Below, piece after piece: positions 1 through 17,859 of a stretch of 64,000 nucleotides of DNA. The notes beneath the pieces are model-generated. The model did not search any database, was not told the DNA's origin, and worked only from the letters and a program-made list of their open reading frames with translations. Every line of letters begins with the position of its first letter. Within the stretch, counting starts at the first letter, position 1. The translations under genes and the position numbers were made by a program. This DNA is from Polyodon spathula (lineage: Eukaryota; Chordata; Actinopteri; Acipenseriformes; Polyodontidae): the NCBI RefSeq assembly GCF_017654505.1, contig NC_054534.1, positions 20,865,252-20,929,251 on the forward strand, in the 5' to 3' direction.

Positions 1-2906
1 CATCAATACATATCCCTAGCAGGAAATAATCATAAATTGAGTTTCACCAGGTTAAACACATACAGAGATGTTTGATTACTACCTCTCTCATAAGGGAAAA
101 AGTTCATGTACCAATTGTGATGAAACTTCTTTAGTTCTTTAGCACAAGTTACTGAGTCTGTTAGAATGTGGGGAGACGCCTGTTCGTTTGCATGCATGGG
201 TAGTTCTTGCTCACATTTTTATTTATTTATTTTAAAATGCTTAATTATTTTATCCATTGTTTTCCCTCCGGTTTAGAATGTGTAATTACAATATTAAAGT
301 AGGCTTTCATTTGACTTTAATATAGCTTCAAAAGGACAGTTATGTGAGCACTGGCTGGGGACATCGTTATTAAGAGGTGGCGCAGTACTTTCCTGTATCT
401 GACATGCATTTCTAAATATCTGTTTGGGGTTCTCTAAGCTCTAGAGGCACTATGTTGAAACTGTGCGGCATATACAATCATAATCTCGGAAGGTTAGCAA
501 ACTTTTCTTGTCTGGGTTTTTAGTAAGCTCTTGAGTTCCACTATAATTGGCTGATGAGTAGGCTTGGACCTAAAAAGAATGCCAATGTTCGATTTCCCAG
601 TGTCCTCAGTGAAGATGTGTCACCATTTGTGCCGGGTTTAGTGACAATTCTCTTGAAGGGAAACTCAAGGGAAATCATTACGCTGTTTATACCTCTTCCT
701 TCTCGGACAGCATTATCCTGTGATATTTTAGCACTGTTTTCCACTGCATGATGGCATCTAGCCAAGGTTAAGGTAGAACAAGTCCCTTTTGTAATTTTGT
801 GACTATTTTATAGCACTAGAAGAGAACAGACAATTATATGGAATTCTACTGCAGAAGCATGTGAAAGCAATCGGTACAGTCCACTGGGAGTGTACTTTTC
901 TCAACCCAAAAAGGGGGAAAGCTCATGTCTGAAACATACTGCAATAGTATTCTCACTAATTTTTTTTGTGAGTTCTCCCAAACTGTGTTATGTAACATAA
1001 ATTTATTAGGTTAGCAACATCCCCAAAAATGTATTTGCTATGGAAATTAAAACAATCATGCAATGGGTATTAAACTTATTAATCTATTTGTTTGCATTCT
1101 GGGTAAACACACAGCATCCAAGCATCCAAATTCGACACTCAAGTATTTAGACCACTTTTTGTAGATGTAATAGTTCAAAAACACCTGGGTATCTAGGAAC
1201 ATTGATCTACTCATCTTGACAAAATATGCAGCCTTGTGATGTTGATAAAGTTCATCTCATAAGGCATCAATCAATCGATTTTGGCAGTCATCGCAGATAG
1301 TTCTGATTGCAATGCATGCTTTCTTTCCTGATTTTGGAAGGGGTTCATCTAAAAGAACAGAAAGTTTAGCAGGGAATGGCATACCTTTTCTGGCCACCCC
1401 AGTCACTGAATTAGTCGATGCCATATTGAACTTGAGTAACCTACTTTGGGTCAGCATGTGCGCTAGTTCTTTATACATGTTGTCTACAGAATATACGTGT
1501 TGAGTGGGCCCTTGATAAAATCATGAATTGTACAAGCTATGCCTTGTGTAGCTTCTGTGAAATCAGTATAGAGCTACATGTGAAGTTTAGTCCCCACAGT
1601 GACATTAAAACGTTTTTCAGCCCTGCATAAAGTTGGTTTTGTTTCATTTACATAAACATTTATGCAAGGATTCAAAATTATTTAAATTCAGCAAATAACA
1701 TTGTAGATGATTTGTCATAATACAGAGGAAACCCTACCTGTTTTAAGATGTACTGTAACACTTCAGTGAATGATGAATACAAGTGGGCGTGGCTGAAGAA
1801 GCACTGTAGATTGTAAACTGATCTGTCAAGCTTTACAAGCAGCAGACCTTCTTAACATCCTCTACATCTAGAATTAATAACCCCCATCAATACACAGAGG
1901 ACTTCCCTTTCCAAGAGTGATAAGACCAGTTGGATTCTTTGAAAACCCACCTCTCCCGTACAATGCTGTCAATTCACAAATTCCTTTCAGCAAAACAGTT
2001 TGTTTCAATAGCACCTGCAGAGTTTTTTTTTTTTTTTTTTTTTTTAATCTACAGACAGAAGAAAATGTGCAGCTGTCCAATGCATTATAAAGTATCTCTC
2101 TGGTATGTCTATTTAGAATGGTTGTAGTTTAATTTAATTAATTTTCTATTTTATCTTTTAAAATAACGTTTTCTACATTTTATGTGAAAAAGCATAGTTT
2201 TCCCTTTGTCACAGATTGTGCTTTTGGCAGCCGTTTTATTTTCCAAGTATTTATTAAACCCTTTTCCCAAAACCTATGTTTTACAGCCATTTCCCTGCTG
2301 CTATTTGGCACTACTGAGGAGCTATTTGAAATGTAGTGAATGCCAACATGTTATAATTTAAACAGAATTTTATGTCAATGTCTCATACTGTGTGTGTGTG
2401 ATGTAGAAGTTATGTTTGCCTAGATATTAAGTCAGTATTTGGTAATATTCGTACATTTACATGCAATTTCTCATTAATCTACTGTATTGAAATTGTATTG
2501 TTTCAGTTGGTAGAATTACAACGGTATTGTCATTTGTTGCTAATGGTTAAGATTAGATTACTTCTACATTCTTCATCAATTAGATATTGTTATTACAAAG
2601 AAAGCCAAATGAAGTGCATTTATTTCAATTACTTTTCCACAATTGCTAACATGTTCCCCCAGAGTGCATTACATTCAATCTTAAGGTAACTACAAACAAA
2701 AGGGCATATTCAGACTTGTTTGGTAAATAATGTTGGACGCACAGAGCAAGTAGTTTCTTATAAGAATGGAGGAAATCAGTAGACCTGATCAAACACATGT
2801 TATAGACCTGCCAATATAAACCATGTTTCCGTTCCTCATGCTGTGAGGTACAAAACATTAGACATGCCGCTGATTCCATCTGTTCCATTTTGTGTTTGTT
2901 TTACAG
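1..2906 (+). other. snx24: SNX24 intron (partial, left edge)
   Basis: This is non-coding sequence upstream of the first visible SNX24 exon and must be intronic, because the PX-domain N-terminus is absent from the window. It is AT-rich, with a poly-T run at 2022-2045 and short (TG)n at 2391-2400. Several 60-80 codon ORFs on both strands match nothing I recognise and look like chance. Confidence 0.75.
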
Positions 2907-3001
2907 ACAATAATTATGGAGAATGAAGTTCTGCCAAAGATATTCCTTGAATTTTTAAATATCCGTCACTTTGCTTCATTACCAAAAACAGAGAGTTGTG
3001 G
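2907..3001 (+). CDS. snx24: SNX24 coding exon: end of PX domain
   Basis: The acceptor TTACAG ends at 2906 and the donor is G|GTAAGA. The exon encodes TIIMENEVLPKIFLEF and continues to KTESCG, leaving a split Gly codon (two bases) for the next exon. The first codon phase is inferred from similarity to the human ILENEELPK segment. Confidence 0.9.
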
Positions 3002-3031
3002 GTAAGAGTTAATTGTATATATTAAAAAAAA

Positions 3032-3111
<80 letters not shown>

Positions 3112-5852
3112 AGAGGAAAGAGGAAGGAAAACGGCACTGTTCTAATTATACATACAAATCTCTGCCTTTTCAGATCCTTTGATGAAACTGAATCAGAAGA
3201 ATCAAGGTATGTTCTGTTTTAAAATTTCTTGGAGGAAAGGATCTGGAATAGCAAAATGTTTTGTCACACGAACTTCTACTGTAACATGATTGCAAAAACA
3301 TAAATGTGCCTGAAATGTAGAATGGGTATGAACAAGTTTGATTTTGTGCCTGTAGGGAGTGTGATTTAATCAGTGTCCTTTCTGTTCACTTTGGATATTC
3401 TTGTCTTAAACCATGAGTACAGAAAGCACAGTACTCTGGGACAACAATTGTAAAAATACTGCTGCTGTTAAAAGGAATATTCAGCAGAACAATATAAAAC
3501 AATTATAAAAAGCACATATTGATGCAACTCTGTAAAACACTGCTAGCTGTGTAGCCCTTAAAGTTTCATATTATTTCTAGCAGGCCTTCATTCAAATGAA
3601 TACAGGCTGTCTAAGGTCAGTTCCATTACAATGTAATGTTTGCTACATTGGCTTAATCTTTGATATTAAACTAATGGCAACTTTTTTTAAAGGAACTCCT
3701 GGCAGAATCATCATCTCAAATGGGCTTGTAGTTTGATAGTAAAGGCTCTACGGTGCCATTTAAAATATACGTCTCAATAAAGAGTAATGAGGATATAGCG
3801 CTGCCATTTAGATTTCAATTTTTACTTTACTGGAAGTTTCCTGCCACGTATAGGGAGTTGAGACTGGGCAGGTATTCTCCAAAATCAGTGGACACACAGC
3901 ATGCCTTGGGAAAGAGTCACTGCCAGTGCCTTATACACTGAAGTCCAATATTCTAACTGTCGAGCCATGGCCAGGGGTGAAATTGAATTAGCAAGCAATT
4001 AGTTGTTTTGATCTGTATAAAACTGTTTCTTATGAAGCAGGTTGCTTGACTCACTTGATATCAGGTAGTTGGAGGTGTTTTCTGTTTACCATTCCCTGAT
4101 GCTGACTCTCCTGTTCTTGACCTTTCCAGTAAACTGTCCCACCAGCCCGTGCTTCTTTTCCTGAGGGATCCATATGTCTTGCCTGCAGCCGATGGTAATG
4201 AAATGCTGTCATCCTTTATCAGCTCTTTACTGGTTCCACCCTTCACCAACTAAACCAACTAAATGTAAATTCTGGCCTCAGATATTGACACATTTTCAGG
4301 TCCTCTGTAACATGTCAATAATATTATTGTTTTACATATAACCCCCCCAGTGTATTTTAAATTATAACGTACCTTTTAAAAAGTGTTTCGTTTTCTGCTT
4401 GTAGAATATCTTTTTATTTATTTAATTTATTTATTTTTGTGAATTACCTTTACATATTCCATTGCTCTGTTTTTAACTTTAATATTTTTTTTTTTTAAAA
4501 TCTAACAAAGTGAGATGTAGAAGTCATGTTTTAAGTGATTAAAAAAAGGAACCTATTATACTGTATTTTTAGTTGTGTTTACACAACAATAACATTTCTA
4601 TTGAAAACTAAACAGTATTACTGTACCAAGCTTGAACATGGGTCATCTAACAAATACATGTAATAACAATTGGTAGTAACAACTCAGAAATAAAGAATAC
4701 AAGCATATGTAAAATATCTTTTAAAACTATCAGCAGGGTTTGGACGTAGCACAATTACAAGAAGTAGCACACACTGTTCTGTAAACAAGCTGTCCTTCAC
4801 ATGACCTTCCCCGAGATGTTACATATAAAATATATATGTTAAAAAGCACTTTGTTACAATGGGTAACATAAGCAGCAGATCTGACAGATTATGAGAGAGG
4901 GTGGATAACAGCACTTGCTTGGGAGGTGTCTCTGTTTCCATGAGTGCACATATATAATTCGTGTTTCAATATGAACAGTTGTAAAAGTGATGACTCCACA
5001 GCCATTCTGGAGAACAGACTTCACTGCATATTTCCACCCCTGCTTCTATTAGGAAATGGGAAGTGGTAATCGCTCTGGAATGGCTACGTCTCCCTCCAAA
5101 ACCTCTTGCAGATTTGTCACGTGGCTTTACATACTGACGGAAAAACTCCCAAAGTATCTGGGCTACAATCACATTGAATTAGAATCCATTAACTGCATCA
5201 TTTTAGGGTTAAACTAAATAACTACATCAATACAATTTAGCCATCCTTCAATTAAACTGGAAGAATTATTTGCTGGGGCTTTTTTATTACTATATTTTTT
5301 TGGCTGAGATTTCGGTTCTCAAGCTGACCTTTTAGCCCATTGTAGTTTTTTAGACTCCTACAGTTTTGTATCTACACCACTCGAGGGAAAATTGTGAACA
5401 TAATGTTTGTATTGTGCTGTCGTACGCTTTTTTCATTTATGAGTCTACATTTCTGAAAGGTTAGCTTAAAAAAAAAAAAATGTTGCAGTAAAGAACGAAC
5501 ACAAAGATTTTTAAAATGTTTTGTTTATCTAAGGAAGATCATGTGATATAATACTCATAAGGATGTGTAAGATTTTACAATATTAATGTGTAAGAAGTAA
5601 TGTAAACTATACATGGTGAATGGATTTATTTTACAGTTATCAAATCAAAAGTAAATTTACTTGACAAAGTGTGTTTTGTATTTTTTTGTTTTTTTAAACA
5701 AGGATAAGTTGTTGCTTATTTTTAAAGTATACAATACTAATTACTCATTTAACCTGTCTCTGTTTCCAGATACTTTTCCAAATGTAGTTATAGAAGGAGT
5801 TGTTCATGGGATGTTTTACTCTCACATTCAGCCATGGTGGACAAAGCAATAA
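2907..5852 (+). CDS. snx24: SNX24 (sorting nexin 24), 3' portion: last four coding exons
   Basis: Sorting nexin 24 is a small PX-domain protein that binds phosphoinositides and acts on endosomal membranes. Four coding exons are visible: 2907-3001, 3174-3206, 4130-4194 and 5770-5852. All introns are GT-AG and the codon phases join (95+33+65+83 nt = 91 residues plus TAA). The product matches the C-terminal half of vertebrate SNX24 as I know it: ENEVLPKIFLEFLN (last PX helix), SFDETESEES (acidic linker), KLSHQPVLLFLRDPYVLP and FPNVVIEGVVHGMFY. The human protein is about 169 residues, so the N-terminal half, including the lipid-binding PX core, is encoded left of this window. The C-terminus ends QPWWTKQ, slightly longer than the human end. 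PPIC follows in convergent orientation, the same order as on human 5q23.2. Identity is from recognition, not a search, but the match is extensive. Confidence 0.93.
3032..3106. repeat. (TA)n microsatellite inside a 172-bp SNX24 intron
   Basis: An almost pure TA run of about 75 bp occupies close to half of the short intron 3002-3173 and leaves only about 65 bp between its end and the acceptor. It is flanked by A-rich sequence. Confidence 0.95.
3174..3206 (+). CDS. snx24: SNX24 33-bp micro-exon
   Basis: This very short exon lies between a TTTTCAG acceptor and a GTATGT donor. It encodes SFDETESEES, the acidic linker typical of SNX24, with split codons at both ends that fit the neighbouring exons. 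It is too short to be found by ORF length and was located by matching the family sequence and splice phase. Confidence 0.88.
3207..4129 (+). other. snx24: SNX24 intron between micro-exon and KLSHQP exon
   Basis: This 923-bp intron has GTATGT and CAG boundaries. I see no repeat, RNA or second exon in it. Confidence 0.8.
4130..4194 (+). CDS. snx24: SNX24 coding exon: KLSHQPVLLFLRDPYVLP segment
   Basis: The acceptor CTTTCCAG ends at 4129 and the donor G|GTAATG starts at 4195. The exon encodes SKLSHQPVLLFLRDPYVLP followed by AAD, almost identical to the human segment. Phases agree with the flanking exons. Confidence 0.92.
4195..5769 (+). other. snx24: Last SNX24 intron
   Basis: This 1575-bp intron is AT-rich with short homopolymers. 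The stretch at about 4966-5175 is more balanced in composition and has an open frame of 68 codons on the - strand, but its translation resembles nothing I know. It could be a conserved non-coding block or chance. Confidence 0.75.
5770..5852 (+). CDS. snx24: SNX24 terminal coding exon
   Basis: The acceptor TTTCCAG ends at 5769. The exon encodes DTFPNVVIEGVVHGMFYSHI then QPWWTKQ and a TAA stop at 5850-5852. The human protein ends with a similar HGIFY...QPR, so this fish form has a few extra C-terminal residues. Confidence 0.92.
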
Positions 5853-6770
5853 TGGAGAAAATGGACAGTTTTGCAGAAATAACTGGTGAAAAAAGGGATC
5901 CAGAAGATAACAAAAATGGGTTTTACAATACCAGCAAAATGTAGTTTTATAGATATTACCAATTAATGCACTATGTAATAATACTTACTAGTGATGGAAT
6001 CGGTGATAAACAAGCTGTTCATTTAGAGGCTTCATTTTTGTAAAGCAACTGCACACTGTATTGGAGAATGTTCTCTATTAAGGATTTTTTTACATGGGCA
6101 CTAACTACATGAACTCACAAACCTGTGATAAAACCTATTTTGTACATGTAACTAAATGAACCGACACTTTAAAATACTGAAATACTATCATCACCTACAC
6201 TACTTTTTGAGATTGCATTGCTCATCATTGCATCCTCTGTTTAACATACTTATGGTATTTACCTACTTCTGACTGGTGCAGTGTCCTTTGAAAAAGGAAG
6301 TACAGTACTGTAGATGGGACAGTCAGCAAGTAAAAATAAACTGTTTGTTGAATTATTTAAATGATCAAAGATGTGCATTTAGTCTACATATGTTAATCTT
6401 TTTTTTGTTTTTCTATTATATATTCAAATTATGTTTGTGTTAAAAAAAAAAAAAGTGATGTATTGCTGCTTTTAAGGTTGAAAAAACACCCATGAAAATA
6501 CACACCTTTATGTAAGTTATGTCTTGAACCGTTCTTTTACATTTGTTACTGTGCTGTTTCCAGTCGAATGAAATGTATCCTGTGATCTATTTGACTTGTC
6601 TATACTGAGAACGCATGTTACAGAACTGGATTACAACCCAAAAAGGGAGGTCAAATATTGTCTTCCACTTTAACTAATCCATTTCAGCTGTATCTTCCCT
6701 CCCGTTCGGTAAATATTCTATCGCCAGCTTTGTTTGGTTTGAGACAATAAAAAACACCTTGAAGCATGTT
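5853..6770 (+). other. snx24: SNX24 3' UTR with two candidate poly(A) signals
   Basis: This AT-rich non-coding sequence follows the SNX24 stop. AATAAA occurs at 6335-6340 and again at 6746-6751. Either could end the transcript and the true cleavage site cannot be read from sequence. No competing ORF was found. Confidence 0.5.
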
Positions 6771-7826
6771 GTTGGTATCAAGAGAAAGCCAGCTCATGAT
6801 CCTGTGATTACACTATGTAACACAATTTTTGTTCCTGGGTAGTAAGTGTTATTTCCTAATTGCTTATGCCTCAAAAGTATAGAAAATGTCTATTATTCCC
6901 CACAAACTTTGCTTTTGTGACTAGGACAGGTAAATTTCAAAATATCACTATTTCCAATGAGAAAACGGGCGCTTTTTGTCTTTTCGTTCACATAAAGTCA
7001 GAAAAAAACAACATATGAATCCAAATTAACATGTATTTATACTAAAGTAATACAAAAATGACTACAAAAGATTTAGAAGTGAGTAGTTTTTCGAGATTTA
7101 CGATTATACTGTAAACTTACAGTATAATCGTAAATCTCAAACTACTCACTTCTAAATCTTTTTTTTTTTTTTTTACAGTTTTAAAGTTGATATAGTTCAC
7201 AGTTGTGCTATTTATTATTTATTCATCCATACAGCAATAGGTAACATGTTAAATCCTTGTCTTGTGTGTGATTTCAGACCAAAGGCACAGCCCTTTTTGC
7301 AGTCAACAATTATAAATATACATTTTGTTAGTTCAAGTGGAATGAAAAAGTATTGTAATGACTGTATTCGTTTGCGTAAAACAAACAAAAAAATACATTA
7401 GCACCATCAACACTTTTACACAACAATTTGAATACAATTATGTAACAGCATGTATAAACTCTACATTAGTTTTACATACAGGTGCATGTTATTTTTATTA
7501 CACAAGATTAGTGTTAACTAAAGCTTAATAGTAATAATTCCTGCTTGTTTGATTAAACACATCTGACCACGTGAAGCCTTGCTAATCCAGGATATGGAGC
7601 AAAATGATACAAAAAAATATTGACACCATGCATAATATCCTTAATTTGATATGATCGTTATGTAAGTGGTACAATAATATATAAAATGTTATTTTCTACG
7701 TAAAAATATTGCATTAGTTTTCTTAGTAGAATTGAGTAGTTAAGTATTTAAATTAAATACAATCTTCATAATTATATCCATGCTACCACAGTTCCACACC
7801 AAATCACTCACTTTGAATTATTGCCT
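6771..7826. other. Convergent intergenic gap SNX24 / PPIC
   Basis: This short AT-rich gap lies between the likely 3' ends of SNX24 (+) and PPIC (-). The only clear structure is the palindrome at 7067-7163. No gene is recognised here. Confidence 0.6.
7067..7163. repeat. Near-perfect palindrome (foldback), arms about 47 bp
   Basis: The left arm (7067-7114) and right arm (7117-7163) are reverse complements apart from about three extra bases (TTC) in the left arm. Only two bases, AC at 7115-7116, separate the arms. The core reads GATTTACGATTATACTGTAA on the left and its complement on the right. A poly-T run follows directly. The palindrome lies between the ends of two convergent genes. It could be a small foldback element, a double-hairpin terminator-like structure or an inversion scar. 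No protein or known family is evident. Confidence 0.9.
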
Positions 7827-8169
7827 TTTATTGAAGTTATTATTATTGAACAGGTTAGTTGCTAGGTTAATATACCTGGATAGTGCAGAAACAACAAACA
7901 GTGCAACATATGGTTATTACAGCGGTATTGCATAAAATACTGCGGAGAACTGAGCCAAATAACAAAATATCCATGGCAGACCAAGAGCACTGAATTCAGT
8001 TTCAGAAATGTGAGCCCTTTTATCTAAAAGTTTTATGATCAATACATTATTTAACTTTGTCCTGAACATTTTGATACATCTTAACATATTGCTAGTTTGC
8101 GAAGCTATACTTTTGATCATGCATAATTCCACACATTACTATTATTATTATTATTATTATTATTACTTT
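7827..8169 (-). other. ppic: PPIC 3' UTR and poly(A) signal
   Basis: The region downstream of the PPIC stop contains a short (ATT)n at about 8140-8166. AATAAA on the - strand lies at 7832-7827, about 340 bases past the stop. Confidence 0.55.
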
Positions 8170-14474
<6,305 letters not shown>

Positions 14475-14991
14475 CTTTCGTGCTAGAAAGGACTTGGGGG
14501 AAAAAAAAGCCGCAGCTTCTGCTGGAAGACGAATATAAATCACTGAAGCACTTCCTGCATAGAGCAGACCCGTGAGCAGGGGAGATGCAGAATCTTTTTG
14601 GAATACGTTAGGGGGAGGAGTTGTGGTTTTCATGTCTGTACGTTTCAATTTGCGATTTTCAGAAAGTCTGCAACATTACTTTACAACGTTTCACGTTATT
14701 TCTGCTGTTGGCCACAACGGATAAAGTATAACAAACAAAGCCGGATAAAAGTAAATGACAAACTATTGTACACTCACGGGAAATGACTGGTATTTTCAGC
14801 CAATGGATGCAACAGCAGCAGTATGTTTTGTATGGCAAATTATTCACTCCATTCATAATCCGTTCGATATGCTAAATACTGTAGCTGTTGAAAATACTGC
14901 AGCTTGATTAATTACATTAAAGCAGTGAATAGGCAGTCCTGACTTGAGGAAAGCCTAATAAAGTAATGTATTGATAAAAAAAAAAAAAAAA
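14475..14991 (-). promoter_or_regulatory. ppic: Probable PPIC promoter / 5' UTR region
   Basis: This sequence lies immediately upstream of the PPIC start codon. A TATA-like element lies at 14532-14540 on the - strand. The first 200 bases are less AT-rich than the surroundings. No defined factor site can be supported from sequence alone. Confidence 0.4.
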
Positions 14992-15097
14992 CTTAGTAGA
15001 ATGCAACATTGCTGCTTTGGTTGTGTTTCGATACAGTACATTACAGATTACATTACAGATTAGTATCAGTAATTACTTCTGTGTCACTTCAGTTGGA

Positions 15098-15166
<69 letters not shown>

Positions 15167-15177
15167 GCTCTGGAAAA
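14992..15177. repeat. 190-bp direct repeat, copy 2
   Basis: This is the partner of 13301-13490, offset by 1691 bp at the left side. The pair encloses PPIC exons 1 and 2. Here the block runs directly into a Tc1 terminal repeat. The (TA)n tract spans about 15100-15160. Confidence 0.93.
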
Positions 15178-16031
15178 AATTAAGAGACCACTGCAAAATT
15201 ATCAGTTTCTCTGGTTTTACTATTTATAGGTATGTGTTTGGGTAAAATGAACATTTTTGTTTTATTTTATAAACTACTGACAACATTTCTCCCAAATTCC
15301 AAATAAAAATATTGTCATATGCGTCTTGGCATGCTCTCCACCAGTCTTTCACATTGATGTTGGGTGACTTTATGCCACTCCTGGCACAAAAATTCAAGCT
15401 GCTCGGCTTTGTTTGATGGCTTGTGACCATCCATCTTCCTCTTGATCACATTCCAGAGGTTTTCGATGGGGTTCAAGTCTGGAGATTGGGCTGGCCATGA
15501 CAGGGTCTTGATCTGGTGGTTCTCCATCCACACTTTGATTGACCTGGCTGTGTGGCATGGAGCATTGTCCTGCTGGAAAAACCAATCCTCAGAGTTTTGT
15601 CAGAGCAGAAGGAAGCAAGTTTTCTTCCAGGACAACCTTGTACTTGGCTTGATTCATGCCAAAGCTGCCCAATTCCAGCCTTGCTGAAGCACCCCCAGAT
15701 CATCACCGATCCTCCACCACATTTCACAGTGGATGCGAGACACTGTGGCTTGTAGGCCTCTCCAGGTCTCCGTCTAACCATTAGATGACCAGATGTTGGT
15801 CAAAGCTGAAAATTTGACTCATCGGGGGGTGCTTCAGCAAAGCTGGAATCAGGCAGATTTGTCTTTGTGAAGGACGCATGAATCAAGCCAAGTACAAGGT
15901 TGTCCTGGAAGAAAACTTGCTTCCTTCTGCTTCTAAAACAAAAATGTTCATTTTACCCAAACACATACCTATAAATAGTAAAACCAGAGAAACTGATAAT
16001 TTTGCAGAGGTCTCTTAATTTTTTCCAGAAT

Positions 16032-16032
<1 letters not shown>
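15165..16032 (-). mobile_element. Deleted, internally inverted Tc1-like transposon
   Basis: Terminal inverted repeats of about 90 bp face each other: left CAGCTCTGGAAAAAATTAAG, right the near-exact complement ending CTTAATTTTTTCCAGA. The - strand carries the C-terminal part of a Tc1 transposase: HGGGSVMIWGCFS-like (as CGGGSVMIWGCFSKAGIG), PAQSPDLNPIENLWNVIKRK and ESMPRRI. The N-terminal DNA-binding half is missing. In its place, 15826-15930 is an inverted copy of 15606-15704. The element is therefore a non-autonomous, rearranged relic. Confidence 0.88.
15606..15930. repeat. Internal inverted duplication within the Tc1 relic
   Basis: The arm 15606-15704 (GCAGAAGGAAGCAAGTTTTC onward) reappears reverse-complemented at 15826-15930 (ending GAAAACTTGCTTCCTTCTGC), with a few differences including a short divergent patch. 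A spacer of about 120 bp separates the arms. Confidence 0.85.
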
Positions 16033-16914
<882 letters not shown>

Positions 16915-17859
16915 TGTGACAGAAATGCAATGATTCTTGGTTGTAAATCTCCCTCCAGACCTGTGAGGGTGCTAAGCAGTGAGAACAGAGTTCTTTGGAC
17001 GAGCTGGTCTGACAATTCTTTCCCAGGGTTCAAGGGAAGTCAGTAGCCAGGAAGGGTGCAAGACTCTGTTGCAATAACGCATTGACCCGGAAGGGAAACA
17101 ATGTGGCAGCTGCAGATTGGAGAGGCGGCTGCACTCATTTACCAAGGGATCATGTGTGACAATAAAAGGGGATGGATAATGGTAATCTGTTCCTTCGCAT
17201 TTGATTTTGTATTTAAACTGAGAAGGACTGTGAGAGACCTATTAACAGAGAAAGCAGAATTGTGTGTGTGTTTTTTGTTTGTTTGTAACACTACATTGAC
17301 AGCTAACACGATTCCGGAGCTGTCACTGAGGGCCAGCACTAAGCAGGAACAGCATTGCACTACTGTTACAAATATAACCTGTATCACCCACTTCGAGCAC
17401 TACTGCACTCACCCAGGACTGGTGATCGTGTATGTCTAATTTTGGGGAGGATACATGTGGGTTATAATAATAATAATTTTTATGTAGCACCTTTCATTGT
17501 GGACCACCATCACAAAGCACTTCACAAGATGCAAGACTAGGGTGTGTGAACTATGCATCAGCTGCAGAGGCACTTACAGCAACATCTCACCTGAAAGACA
17601 GAGCACAAGGAGGTTTAGTGATTTGCTCAGGGTCACACAGTGAGTCAGTGGCTGAGTGTGGATTTGAGCTGGGGAACCTCCTGGTTATAAGCCTGTTTCC
17701 TTAAACACTGGACCACACAGCCTGCTGTAAATAACAATATTGTTATTGTTTCTGCAAACCTGTTATTGTTTATTGTTATTGGTCACTGGACCTAGATACA
17801 ACAATAAATACCACTTTTCCAAACCGGATTAAACCTCTGTCTGTTTCATTAACGCAATA
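16915..17859 (+). mobile_element. Probable solo LTR of a Ty3/gypsy element, carrying a SINE-like insert
   Basis: The segment starts TGTGACAG and continues with AATCTCCCTCC...TTTGGACGAGCTGGTCTGACA. Much the same string occurs at about 20461-20575 just after gypsy pol remnants and a purine tract, which marks it as the start of an LTR. It ends near TCTGTTTCATTAACGCA. A different repeat lies inside it (17460-17735). I could not find a clean 5-bp target duplication, so the exact right end is uncertain. Confidence 0.55.
17460..17735 (+). repeat. SINE-like (MIR/CORE- or LINE-tail-like) repeat
   Basis: The order of motifs resembles vertebrate MIR-type repeats: a short (TAA)n, CAAAGCACTTCACAAGATGC, CACAAGGAGGTTTAGTGATT, GCTCAGGGTCACACAGTGAG, TGGATTTGAGCTGGGGAACC and CACTGGACCACACAGCCTGC. 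The assignment is by pattern memory only. The family could equally be a fish-specific SINE. Confidence 0.5.

Noticed and set aside
1257..1478. 73-codon ORF with CDDC and RKGMP-like motifs, suspected transposase scrap
   Set aside because: There is no terminal repeat and no second domain, and I could not match it to piggyBac, hAT or Harbinger with any confidence.
4966..5172. 68-codon - strand ORF in the last SNX24 intron, suspected exon
   Set aside because: There is no convincing splice signals-plus-homology combination. It was left as a possible conserved non-coding block.
7067..7163. Pre-microRNA hairpin
   Set aside because: A two-base loop and nearly perfect 47-bp arms are unlike a typical microRNA precursor. 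It was kept as a palindrome only.
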